From Vandiemenella viatica (Eukaryota > Arthropoda > Insecta > Orthoptera > Morabidae), in the NCBI GenBank assembly GCA_031002005.1, contig JARYHS010008074.1, forward strand, positions 266,849,930 to 266,913,929: DNA of 64,000 nucleotides, in the 5' to 3' direction. Position 1 is the first letter of the stretch; each line of letters opens with the position of its first letter. The notes under the pieces were generated by a model, which saw only the letters and a list, made by a program, of their open reading frames with translations, was not told the origin of the DNA and made no database searches. Shown piece after piece: positions 55,058 to 64,000 of this stretch. A program made the translations under genes and the position numbers.

Positions 55058-55489
55058 TATTTAGTGGGGAAAATGTTTACATTAATTTAATTTAAAATAT
55101 TTTATTAAAATAAAATGAGCTGGTGAAATATCTTGCAATATTGGAATCCATTTTATGAATGATTTTTAAAAGTAAACAAGAAAAAAAAGTTTTTGTTTGA
55201 GTGGCGAATGTAAAAATTTTTTGGGGGGGAAATGTTCACCAGTTACTGATGGATATAACATAGTGGATTCACCAGCACTGTGCACTGAAGAAAATAAAGC
55301 CCAGGAGATTGGTGTTGTGTTGGGAATAAGTAATTTTGCAAATTCAAATAAATGGCTAGATTGATTCTGTCACCATATACTATTGTGCACAAATTTCAGG
55401 AGAAGCTGAATCAATAAATGTGCCATCTGTATCTACTTGTAAAAATGACATTCTGTTGACATTTAAAATGTTTCTAATGCTTATGAATT

Positions 55490-55890
55490 TGACCCAAAAA
55501 AATTGCCCTCCATCTTTTAGTTGGTCTTCCAGGTGTTCATTTTCCTGTCCGGGGTATCTGATATGGTATTCTGATCTTGTCTGTTCTTTTCACATGTTGA
55601 AACCATTTTTCAATACACTGTTGAATATGTTCAGTCATCAGTTTTACTTTTAATGTAGCTGTTATTTTTTTATGCTTTACGTGATCTAGCTGTGTATATC
55701 CTGCATTTCTTCATTTTCACTATAGCTTATCTTGTGCTTACCAACCGTAAGTATAGCCATAATTTTATGTTTTTTAATTCTGGTGTATGTTAGAATTTTA
55801 TTGAGATTAAAGACTTGGTTGATTATTTTCAATGTTCTGTTGTAATTTAATATTTTGAAAGGTATGTCTTCAAAACTAGTTGGTGCCCAC
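55490..55890 (-). pseudogene. Old LINE C-terminal fragment
   Basis: In reverse: FKILNYNRTLKIINQVFNLN, HKISYSENEEMQDIHS and a GRPTKRWRAIF-type end. The RP-KRW motif is that of RTE/R1-type LINE C-termini. It may belong to the same element as 57560-58310, separated by the mariner at 56021. Weakly supported. Confidence 0.4.
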
Positions 55891-56020
55891 GACTTCATTC
55901 ATGTTTGTAAAGTAGGCACTGACGTGCAACCACCATAGTGCACAATGGGAGACTCGTGGCTAATACCACACGCAAACACCAGTGGTCTGTGCTATGTAGT
56001 TGTGGCAGCAAAGAGAAATA

Positions 56021-57270
56021 CAAGTGGGTACCCAAAAAATTATTTTTTTAAAAGCTATATATTTTCAATTTTTTTACAAAACAAACTTATCCCTTTCAAA
56101 AAACTCTCCTTTACAACTAATACATTTGTTCCACTGGTGCTTCCACTGTTCAAAACATTTTCTGTAGTCATCTTTAGAAATGGCTGACAGCTCCTCCCTT
56201 GATTTTTTCTTGACCTCTTCAATGTTGTCAAATCGGTGTCCTTTCATGCCCCTTTTCATGCATGGAAATAAGAAAAAGTCACACGGAGCCAGGTCAGGCA
56301 GGTAAGAAGTGTGGGCCATTTTTAGCGTAAAACTGCTTAACATGGACATCTGTGTGTGCAGGTGCATTGTAGTGGTGGAGGACCAGTCTCCTGTCTGCCA
56401 CAAATCGGGTCTTTTTTGACGAACATTGTTACATACTCTTCTTAAAACTTCCAAATATAATGTTTGACAGTCTGAGGTGGGGGAACAGACTCTGAATGAA
56501 CTACGCCCTTTGCATCAAAAAAGCATATGAGCATTGTGTTGATGTTTTATACAGTGACGTCTTCCATTGGCTTGACTGTTACTTTGTTTCTGGGTCGTAA
56601 CCATAGCACCATGTCCTTTGACAGAAAATCTGGATTAATTTCAAGCTGTTGTTTCAAAGCATGACATGATTCAACTCAACATTATTTTTGAGTGTCAGTC
56701 AGAGCCCAAGGAACAAACCTGGCAGCAACCCTTTTCATTCCAAAATCTTTGGTTAAAATTCACTGAACCAAGCTCCATGATAACCCATTAATCTCTGACA
56801 GTTGTTCAATTGTCTGTCGGCGGTCGGAGAGCACAAGCTTTCAAATTTTTTCCACATTTTCGTCAATTTGGGCAATTGATGGATGTTCAGAATGAGGTTT
56901 GTCATCAATTGACATGTCACCATTTTTAAACTGAGTAAACCACTTGTACACTTGAGTTTTTCCCTTAGTGTCATCTTTCTAACTTGTTTTCAACATTAAA
57001 ACAGTTCCAGCAGAATTTTTACTGAGTAGAAAACTTAATTTCACAGCTGCACGTTGTTCACTTAAACTTTGCCATCATCAAAAACGAAACAATAACATAA
57101 CAGCACTAGCAAAAACAGTCACTGCAGATTAACAGAACAAGGCAGGTCGATGACTCATGTAACACTGAACTGACAATGAGTTTCGCTATAAACGCTTAGC
57201 GGCAGAAATGCTTAGTACACAAACTCCGCCCACGGCAATGCTATTCCGATTATTTTTGGGTACCCTCTCA
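56021..57270 (-). mobile_element. mariner transposon (1,250 bp), transposase dead
   Basis: TA-flanked ends CAAGTGGGTACCCAAAAAAT and, in reverse, TGAGAGGGTACCCAAAAATA. The - strand frames give LIDDKPHSEHPSIAQ-like helix-turn-helix remnants (56930-56850), LCSPTADRQLNNCQ, HTSYLPDLAPCDFFLFPCMK (third D) and a RFDNIEEVKKKSREEL tail with KCFEQWKHQWNKCI. Length and ends are those of a complete mariner. Stops and frameshifts disable it. Confidence 0.88.
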
Positions 57271-57343
57271 TATAGGGGGACATATGTCTTTGGTCGAAGT
57301 ATGAAAATATCTCAGATTGATCACTTTCAACCACCATATCTCC

Positions 57344-57405
57344 TAGGGCGCTAATGACCCCGTCGTCGACGCGCCCTAAAACCCAAATAACAACAACAAC
57401 AACAA
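57344..57405 (+). mobile_element. 62-bp micro-retroposon with 10-bp duplication
   Basis: CCATATCTCC occurs at 57334-57343 and 57406-57415. Between lies TAGGGCGCTAATGACCCCGT through GCGCCCTAAAACC and a (CAA)n tail. AGGGCGC and GCGCCCT form a stem. It is probably the extreme 3' end of a LINE or SINE. Confidence 0.85.
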
Positions 57406-57559
57406 CCATATCTCCCACAACCACACAGCCACCAGCATTTGGCCAACGTTATGCACGATGGGAAATTCCATGTTACTACCACACACAAACACCAGTGGTC
57501 TGCACTAGGTAGTGCAGGCTGCAGAGTGAAATCTATAGATATATATGTAATATTTGTTA

Positions 57560-58310
57560 TTTGGTATCCAAACTAGTTCTAAAATTTGGTTTTTTGGGTC
57601 TTTGTTCCTTTTCTTGAAATTCCATGATTTTTAATCGAAAATTTTCATATTAAAATTTTTAACTATCAAGTACAGGTGATGTGTTGAAAATTGTTGGTCA
57701 TTCTCATAGTCAGTTATTAATACGTGGTCATTGGCATAAAGTAGGGTATTTCGTTAGTTATTTCTTTGTAGCAGGTATGATTAATCTCTAACATCTGATT
57801 TATTAATTCATTTAAATATTAAAGAGCAATGCGGGTAAAGGGCAACCCTGTCTGCTACCACAGTTTATAGACCTCCAGTCTGCCATTTCAGTCTCCAGTT
57901 TCACAGCTATTATGTTTATAGTGTATTACTAATAACATCCAATTAGGTTTTCCATCGGTGGCTTAGATTTTTCTTTGATTTGTTATTTTGAAAACTGAAT
58001 GCAAAGTATGTTTCTGTATTAAATTTCCAATGATTTTCAGTTAATAATTTTAGAGTAAAGTAACCATCTGCTCAAGAACAACTTTTTCTGAAACTATTAT
58101 GTTCTTCACCAATTTTATTATAATAATATACTTCCTATTCCCCTCCCCCCACCAAGTAGACTTAATACCTCTATAATTTTCACAATATGTGTAATTTAAT
58201 TTCTTTAAAATGGGGATAACTGCAGCTTTTTGCCAGGTGGTGTTTCTTCTTCCCAAATTTTATTAATAAGATGTAAAAATCTTAATTTGGTTCCAAGTGT
58301 CTTCAGTCAC
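57560..58310 (-). pseudogene. Old LINE reverse transcriptase fragment
   Basis: In reverse: NTTWQKAAVIPILKKLNYTY, CENYRGI (58256-58170), later VADRVALYPHCSLIF (QGCPLSP-type loop, near 57870) and NTLLYANDHVLIT (near 57735, decayed FADD box). The order is that of a non-LTR RT. Too decayed for a clade. Confidence 0.6.
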
Positions 58311-58539
58311 CAAAGTTGAAGGCTGTGATGAGTGAAAAACATATGATGAACAAAAACACATACAATACTTTAGTTTAATACCTTATTCATGTGATAGGTT
58401 TGGGCTGTGTGCACATGGGAAATTGCATACCAAAATATCCTGGATAGCAGACACCCACCTTGTCTCAACCATCGATAAAATTCTACTATTTGACCCATTA
58501 CTCATTATTATTATTATTAGTTTTTGGGTGAATGTGTTG

Positions 58540-58645
58540 TAATTTGGAAGGGATATATGGAATATGCCAGGAGATGCCCATGGGCTATTTTGAAAAACCA
58601 TCCCGGCATTCGCCTGGAGTGATCTGGGAAAACCCAGTCAGGATG
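58540..58645 (-). mobile_element. SINE family 2, partial
   Basis: ATCCCGGCATTCGCCTGGAG with TGATCTGGGAAAACCCAGTC matches the body at 40815-40860, as does GGAGATGCCCATGGGCTATT upstream. The tRNA head is missing. Confidence 0.75.
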
Positions 58646-58649
58646 TCCG

Positions 58650-59209
58650 GAGTAGTTTATCAAGAACTACTACTGCAGATCCTAAGTTTTCTTGCTCGGT
58701 AAATCCTTCCTATTCCATTTCCTAATCGCTCATGGAAAAAATAAATATAGAAATGAATCGGTTCTGGCCCTGATTTCTCTTATCTTATTTTCTCGGTCAT
58801 TCCTAGATTTTATTTTTATAGCAAACACTCGAGATTGAGTAGGTTGGTCTTCAAAGCCTCTTCATCTATGGATACTGAAGATTACTGAAAAGTCCATTGT
58901 GAGAAGTATACACTTTACTGCAACGATGATAGGAATTCCCGGGAGGGATATCTGATAGGCCACCATTTTTCCTCAACTGTTCATTTTCTTTCCTGTGCTG
59001 CCTTATCTAATTTGTTAATCATTGGCAATTATCTTCAAATAACACTATTCCATGATGATCAAATGACCTCCAGGATGAGCGGTCAGAGGTTTCCCAATTG
59101 TTATGGTCAATGTGACACATCTTCATCCTAGATTTGAATGTTGCTGATAGTAATATTTATTTGCTGTCATTCTGAAGTGAGTCAATCGTGAATTTTTCAA
59201 TTAGCTTCT
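58650..59209. other. No gene recognised
   Basis: AT-rich. Possible further decayed LINE on the - strand towards 59100. Nothing firm. Confidence 0.35.
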
Positions 59210-59800
59210 GTCAGGAGTAATTGGCTTTGGTGTTCCAGGTCTTCCTAACCTAACTCCTTCTACACCACACTTACTTTTTCCCTCCAGCTATATATATATC
59301 TGTCACAAGTTGGTCAGCTCTTCATTGGAACTTCTCCAGTGCCTCCATCAGGCCCGCCGCTAGCTGTTTGAGCACCCGCGTGCAATACCGATTATACTGC
59401 CCCCTGTCTAACAACAGCCAGTGGTGGAACTAGAAATTTTCCGAACCGGCTCAAAAGACTGAGATTGCCGCCCCTTCAAACATTATTTGCCGCCCCCACT
59501 GTTGCCACCCCGAGTGTCGCCGGCCACCCGAGCTAAAAAAAAAAAAAAAAGGTCGCCCTCTACATAATTTAACTGCAGCGACAATGGAATGGCAACTATC
59601 GCTCAATTTGCTGCCCCCCTCGACGTGTCGCCCGCGTGCGGTGCACGCCTTGCACGCCCCCTTACGGCAGCCCTGGCCTCCATTAACTCCTTTTGATGGG
59701 GGCTCCATACAAAACAATAATATTCTAAGTGAGGACACACTAGTGCTTTGAATGCAATGTATTTAACTTCCAGTGTGCACTGTTTTAAATTACGACTTAG
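59210..59800 (-). pseudogene. CR1/L2-like LINE C-terminal fragment, MITE-interrupted
   Basis: In reverse from 59760: IALKALVCPHLEYYCFVWSP, HQKELME, then across the MITE ALEKFQ and a decayed tail to about 59210. LVCPHLEY..WSPHQK is the standard post-RT block of CR1/L2 and jockey LINEs. The MITE cut within ME|ALEKFQ. Confidence 0.7.
59349..59675. mobile_element. 327-bp hAT-type MITE with perfect 8-bp duplication
   Basis: Ends CAGGCCCGCCGC and, in reverse, CAGGGCTGCCGT. Flanks GCCTCCAT at 59341-59348 and 59676-59683 are identical. GC-rich with an A16 run near 59536. Contains a CCGCGTGCAA...TTGCACGC subterminal inverted repeat. No coding. Confidence 0.92.
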
Positions 59801-59837
59801 AAATCAGAACATATAATATTTAAAAATAATATTTAAT

Positions 59838-60485
59838 TAAATTATAATAGAACGCAAGCTCCAATGGCATTTTCCCTAAACACCCATCTTCCCCCTTTTT
59901 CTGCACCTGCCTACATTTGCCCTTTACAAATTTTAACTTTAACTTCTTTCAACGTTGTTGGCAAATTATTCATCATTTCTCTTGGTAACTTATTCCAATC
60001 CCTGATACCCATACCTAAAAAAGAGAATCTTCCTACACCCTTGTGCCTGAAATCGAGTGCCAGTTTGTGATCATCGTCATCTTTTCCCATCCATGCATTA
60101 CTTTCAATTTCAACACCAATATCTTTCCATGCCTCATCACCAATATACGCCTTGGTACACTCCCATGGCTCTCTTCACCCTCCTCCTGTCTTCCAGTGAG
60201 TCTCATTCCAGCTCTTTTATCATATCTGTTACTGATTGCGTTCTGTGATAATTTCCAGAAACAAATCTAGCAGTCCTTCTTTGCACCTTCTCCAACTCCT
60301 GTATTTCATATTTGAAATGTGGGTTCCATACTACACTACCATATTCAAGCAATGGTCTGACCAAAGTTTTGTAACCCAATTCCTTTACTTCTCTTGTACA
60401 TCACCTCATCACTCTTTCCAACAAATGCAGAATTTTGAAACCTTTACCTACTACCTGTCCAATGTATTCTGCCCAGTTAAGCTTG
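59838..60485 (-). pseudogene. CR1-like LINE, 3' part (left of the nested copy)
   Basis: In reverse from 60485: KLNWAEYIGQVVGKGFKILH, LEYGSVVWNPHFKYEIQELE, RTARFVSGNYHR-like and FRHKGVGRFSFLGMGIRDW, ending in GAAGATGGGTGTTTAGGGAA and an AT-rich tail. It is homologous to 62545-63195 on the other strand. Its 5' continuation is at 63199-63445, beyond the + strand LINE. Confidence 0.85.
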
Positions 60486-60524
60486 TTGAGGAGTCTTCAA
60501 GCTTGTTGAGGAGTCTTCATACTA

Positions 60525-63195
60525 GTTAGCAAAAACTACCACAGTTCACTGGCGTTCATAGATCAAGACCATGAGTTATTTGGGGTAGATTTCTGGGGTA
60601 ATAAAAAAGAAAAAATCAGAGTGTTGGCTGTTTACTGCAGTGGAAGAATGACAGAAGAGGATGAGGCTCTTGGGGAGAAATTAAATTCATACTCAGGTTT
60701 CAGAGGTGAGAATAGAATGATCATCATCGGCGGGGATTTAAATTTACCAGGTGTAAACTGGGAAGGGAATAAGATAAATAACACAAGGGAACAAAGATTT
60801 GCAAATATCTTAATAAGGGAAGGAGGATTTACACAAGTGGTTGAGCAAAACACTAGGGGACAAAATATTTTGGATATATTTCTAATTAAGCCCGATGAAA
60901 ACCTTGTGAGGTATCAAGTAACTGAAGGAATAAGTGATCATGAAGCAGTTCTGATGGATATTAGAGGATTCAGTAAACCAGCAGCCAAAATTGAAGGGGG
61001 AAATAGGTACAATTATAAAAAGGCACAGGTTTCAAATTTGAAGAGATATTTGATAGAAAAATTCAGCAAATGGAAGGAAGGCTCAGGTACAGTAGAGTCA
61101 AGGTGGGAAGAGTTCAAGGAGATAATAAGAAAGGGGGAAGAAAAATTTATTCCAAAGCAGAAAATAAAGAGAAGTAGAGAACCTATGTACTATAATAGGG
61201 AAGTGAGGAGGTTAAAGAGGTTGGTAAGAAAAGAACATAACAGAGTTAAGAGACAGCAGGGTAGTAGGGAATATTTAAAACAACTAAACAAGGACTTAAT
61301 AACAGCAAAGAAAATGGCTAAAAATGGGTTTATGAAGAGTATTGTCAGTGCAGGAGGACCATTGACTGAAGCATCTAGAAATTTCTATGGCTATATCAGG
61401 AAACTGAGTGGAAGGGAGGGTGTAGAGACACTTATAGATAAGGATGGAGAAGAAGTTACTGATGATTTGAAAAAGGCAGAGATTTTAAATAACTGGTTCA
61501 GTGAAAGCATTAGGGACAATGAATCAAAAACAGGAGGGTATAATTCGGAGAACGAGCTTAACAACACAATTAGAAATGACGATAGTAAAAAATTTGATAT
61601 TCTTCCTGAGGAAATCATGAATGAAATAAGAAAGGTGAAAAAAAATAAAGGGGCTGGTGAAGATAATATTACTACAGATATCTTAAAGATAGGCGGATGT
61701 GACATTGTACCTTATCTTGAAATATTATTTAAATTGAGTCTAGACACTTGCTGTTTACAACAGGACTGGAAAAGTGCAATAGTAGTACCGGTACATAAGG
61801 GAGGGGTGAGAAATAGAGTTGAGAATTACAGGCCAATCAGTTTGACATCAGTGGTAGGTAAGTTAATGGAAAGATTGATATGCAACCACATCAGAAAAAT
61901 ATGTGAGGAACGTAAGTGGTTTTCAAGCAGGCAACATGGTTTCAGGCAAGGATATTCATGCGAATCTCAGTTGGTGGGATATATGCAAGATATTTCAGAT
62001 GAAATGGACAAGGGAGGCCAAATTGATAGTGTAGCACTAGATCTGTCTAAGGCGTTTGACAGAGTAAGCCATAAAATGGTAGTAAATAAGGTAAAAACCA
62101 TTGGAGTGGATAAGAAAGTCATTTGCTGGGTAGAAGAATTTTTAAAAGGTAGAAAACAGAAAGTCAGGGTAGGAAATGTAGTATCAAAAGAAGTGGAAAT
62201 AAAAATGGGTGTGCCGCAGGGTAGCGTATTGGTACCATTGCTATTCATTATTCTAATGAATAATTGTGTTGATTGTTTACTATCTGAAATTAGATTGTTT
62301 GCAGATGACATAATGCTGTATAAAAGAATCAAGACGATAGAGGATTGTAAACAGTTGCAGGGTGATCTGGACAGGATATCTAATTGGGTTGGTAAACATG
62401 GAATGAAGATAAATGCAAAGAATAGTCAGCTTATTAGATACACAAATAAAAAAACAAAATGTTAATTATGAATATAAGGTGGGGAAAGAATTGCTTGCTG
62501 AAGACTTGAAATGTAAATATCTTGGAATTACTTTTGATAACAAACTTAACTGGGCAGGACACATAGGACAGGTGGTAGGAAAAGGTTTCAAAGTTCTGCA
62601 CTTGTTGGAGAGAGTGATGAGGGGATGTACGAGAGAAGTCAAGGAATTGGGTTACAAAACTTTGGTGAGACCATTGCTCGAATGTGGTAGTGTAGTATGG
62701 GACCCTCATTTTATGTATCAAATACAGGAGTTGGAGAGGGTGCAAAAAAGGGCTGCTAGATTTGTTTCTGGAAATTATCGTAGAATGCAATCAGTGACTG
62801 ATATGATAAAGGAGCTGGAATGGGATTCATTGCAAGACAGGAGGAGGATGAGGAGGGTCATGGGAGTGTACAGGGCATATACTGGCGATGAGGCATGGAA
62901 AGATATTGCAATAGGTATGAAAAGTAGTGCATGGAAGGGAAAAGATGACCATGACCACATGCTGGCACTCGATTTCAGGCACAAGGGTGTGGGAAGATTC
63001 TCTTTTTTAGGTAAGGGTGTCAGGGATTGGAATGAGTTACCACCAGAAATGATGAATAATTTACCGAAAACTTTGAAAGAATTTAAAGATAAAATTTGTA
63101 GAGGGCAAATGTAGGTAGGTGCAGGATAGGGGGAAGATGGGTGTATAGGGAAATTGCCGCCGGAGCCTGTGCTCCATTGCAATTAAATTAAATTA
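60525..63195 (+). mobile_element. CR1-like LINE, 5'-truncated, near-intact ORF2
   Basis: Open from about 60540: FIDQDHELFGVDFWGN, VLAVYCSGRMTEEDEAL, GGDLNLPGVNWEGN and GISDHEAVLMDI (endonuclease C-terminal half), linker, then KKNKGAGEDNITTDILK, YRPISLTSVVGKLMERLI, RQHGFRQGYSCESQLVGYM, LDLSKAFDRVSHKMV, MGVPQGSVLVPLLFIILMNN and catalytic LFADDIMLYK (62300). One frameshift in an A run near 62450. Then KCKYLGITFDNKLNWAGHIG and RRMRRVMGVYRAYTGDEAWK to the stop at 63112-63114, and a (AATTA)n tail. One defect makes it the youngest-looking LINE here. Endonuclease N-terminus is missing. Confidence 0.92.
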
Positions 63196-63198
63196 AAA

Positions 63199-63445
63199 TC
63201 AAATGTAATGCCAAGTTATAGTCTTCAATAAGCAGTTCTTTCCCCACCTTATAGTCATAATGAACCTTTAATTTTTTATTTGTGTAACTAATAAGCTGAC
63301 TCTTCTTTGCATTTATCTTCATCCTGTGTTTACCAACCCAACTAGATATCCTGTCCAGATCACCCTGCAACTGTTTACAGTCTTCAACCGTTTTCATCCT
63401 TTTATATAGCTTTATGTCATCTGCAAACAATCTAATTTCTGGTAG
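63199..63445 (-). pseudogene. CR1-like LINE, RT part (right of the nested copy)
   Basis: In reverse from 63445: LPEIRLFADDIKLYKRMKTV, DCKQLQGDLDRISSWVGKHR and YDYKVGKELLIED. It then joins sequence matching the GITFD segment just before the nested LINE's tail. With 59838-60485 it forms one element interrupted by the + strand LINE. Confidence 0.85.
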
Positions 63446-64000
63446 TAGCAGAAGAGTGCTGAGTGGTCCAGGGCACCCTCTTGCCTTGGGATTGGAAACA
63501 GCCTCTAAGGCGGGTGAATCGGAAATAATCAATAGCATGGGGATTCAGAAGGCAATGGGAAGTCACTAAGGGATCCTGAGGTCTTGTAATCCTCTCAAAT
63601 GACATATAGTATGATGGCTTCTTCCTGCTTAAAATAGTCCCCCCAATCAGATCTCTGTGTGGGAACTGCTCAAAGAGGAGTCATTAGAATGAATAGACAT
63701 GTTTTTCGAGTCAGAGCGTGGAATGTTAGAAGTTTGAATAGGGCAGGTAGGTTAGAAAACTTAAAAAGGGAGATGGAGTGACTTAAGTTATATGTCATTG
63801 GGATTAGTGACATTAAATGGAAGGATGCACAGGATTTCTGGTATGGGGAACACAGGATAATTAGCACTCATTAATTACTTAGGTGAATTTGACAGAGCTT
63901 TGAATGATTTTAAATCAAATAAAGCAGTTGAAATTAATGAGATTCCTGCAAAACTTCCAAAATCCCTAGGAGAAGAAGGAATTAAAAGATTATTCAAACT
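63446..64000 (+). pseudogene. RTE-like LINE 5' part, runs off the window
   Basis: Leader with GGTCCAGGGCACCCTCTTGC and ATTCAGAAGGCAATGGGAAG, then VRAWNVRSLNRAGRLENLKR, YVIGISDIKWKDAQDF (endonuclease start, 63700-63860). An internal deletion at about 63885 joins this to GEFDRALNDFKSNKAVEINE and IPAKLPKSLGEEGIKRLF (start of RT). The wording matches RTE/BovB-type proteins. Truncated by the window edge. Confidence 0.75.

Larger units (their letters stand above)
55945..57530 (+). repeat. Direct repeat flanking the mariner (55945-56015, 57455-57530)
   Basis: GCACAATGGGAGACTC...ACCACACGCAAACACCAGTG with GTCTG recurs as GCACGATGGGAAATTC...ACCACACACAAACACCAGTG. 55880-55910 reads GTGCCCACGACTTCATTCAT, a family B head. 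The repeat is too long and diverged to be a target-site duplication. Confidence 0.65.

Noticed and set aside
55945..57530. Flanking direct repeat as a target-site duplication of the mariner
   Set aside because: mariner duplicates TA only, which is present at 56019 and 57271. The 70-bp repeat is diverged and lies away from the ends.
59451..59738. 95-codon - strand frame
   Set aside because: Lies mostly in the hAT-type MITE and crosses its end; no domain.

Overview
This is a 64-kb, AT-rich stretch of a repeat-dense animal nuclear genome. Spliced exons with GT/AG borders, tRNA-derived SINEs, many decayed LINEs, hAT and mariner elements, and an insect-like Elongin-A first exon point to an insect. 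The mixture of element families is what I would expect of a polyneopteran such as a cockroach or termite, but that placement is inference.

Two cellular genes can be supported. Elongin-A (EloA) lies on the + strand: coding exon 1 at 45647-45715, then a 5.4-kb intron full of repeats, then a large second exon at 51122-52328 (TFIIS-N domain plus a long charged, low-complexity region). Later exons are not visible here. The second is a THAP zinc-finger gene in pieces. Exon 1 is at 4422-4492 on the + strand. Exons 2 (12267-12468) and 3 (11517-11951) are on the - strand, although the splice phases join perfectly. A single inversion explains this order, and a 74-bp LINE tail sits inside exon 3.

Layout. 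0-2 kb: an RTE-like LINE remnant split by a foldback element carrying hammerhead-ribozyme-like cores. 2.7-13 kb: many copies of a dispersed, partly tandem AT-rich repeat ('family A') and another repeat ('family C'), plus the THAP exons. 13.1-16.3 kb: a full-length but frameshifted RTE-like LINE with target-site duplication, inserted into a family A copy. 16.6-19.1 kb: a LINE RT fragment fused to the 3' end of a Ty3/gypsy element with its LTR, then a DDE_Tnp_4-like transposase scrap. 21.2-25.9 kb: a - strand LINE interrupted by a hAT element and an LTR-like insert, followed by a ZMYM/DUF4371-type hAT pseudogene. 26.4-32.2 kb: CR1-like LINEs, the larger split by a 2.9-kb insertion. 33.3-38.6 kb: a coiled-coil ORF1-like remnant and repeat families A and B.

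39.2-42.3 kb: a complete DNA transposon with inverted termini, a 4-bp AACT duplication and a decayed transposase with a GGQNRN signature, possibly Sola-like. 43.6-45.3 kb: a foldback MITE holding a twin-primed LINE with an RNase H domain. 45.6-52.3 kb: EloA. 53.7-57.3 kb: two mariner-type elements. 59.2-64 kb: nested CR1-like LINEs (the + strand copy has only one obvious frameshift) and a second RTE-like element running off the right edge.

Functionally there is no operon or pathway here. The window records successive insertions, many of which can be ordered in time from duplicated target sites.
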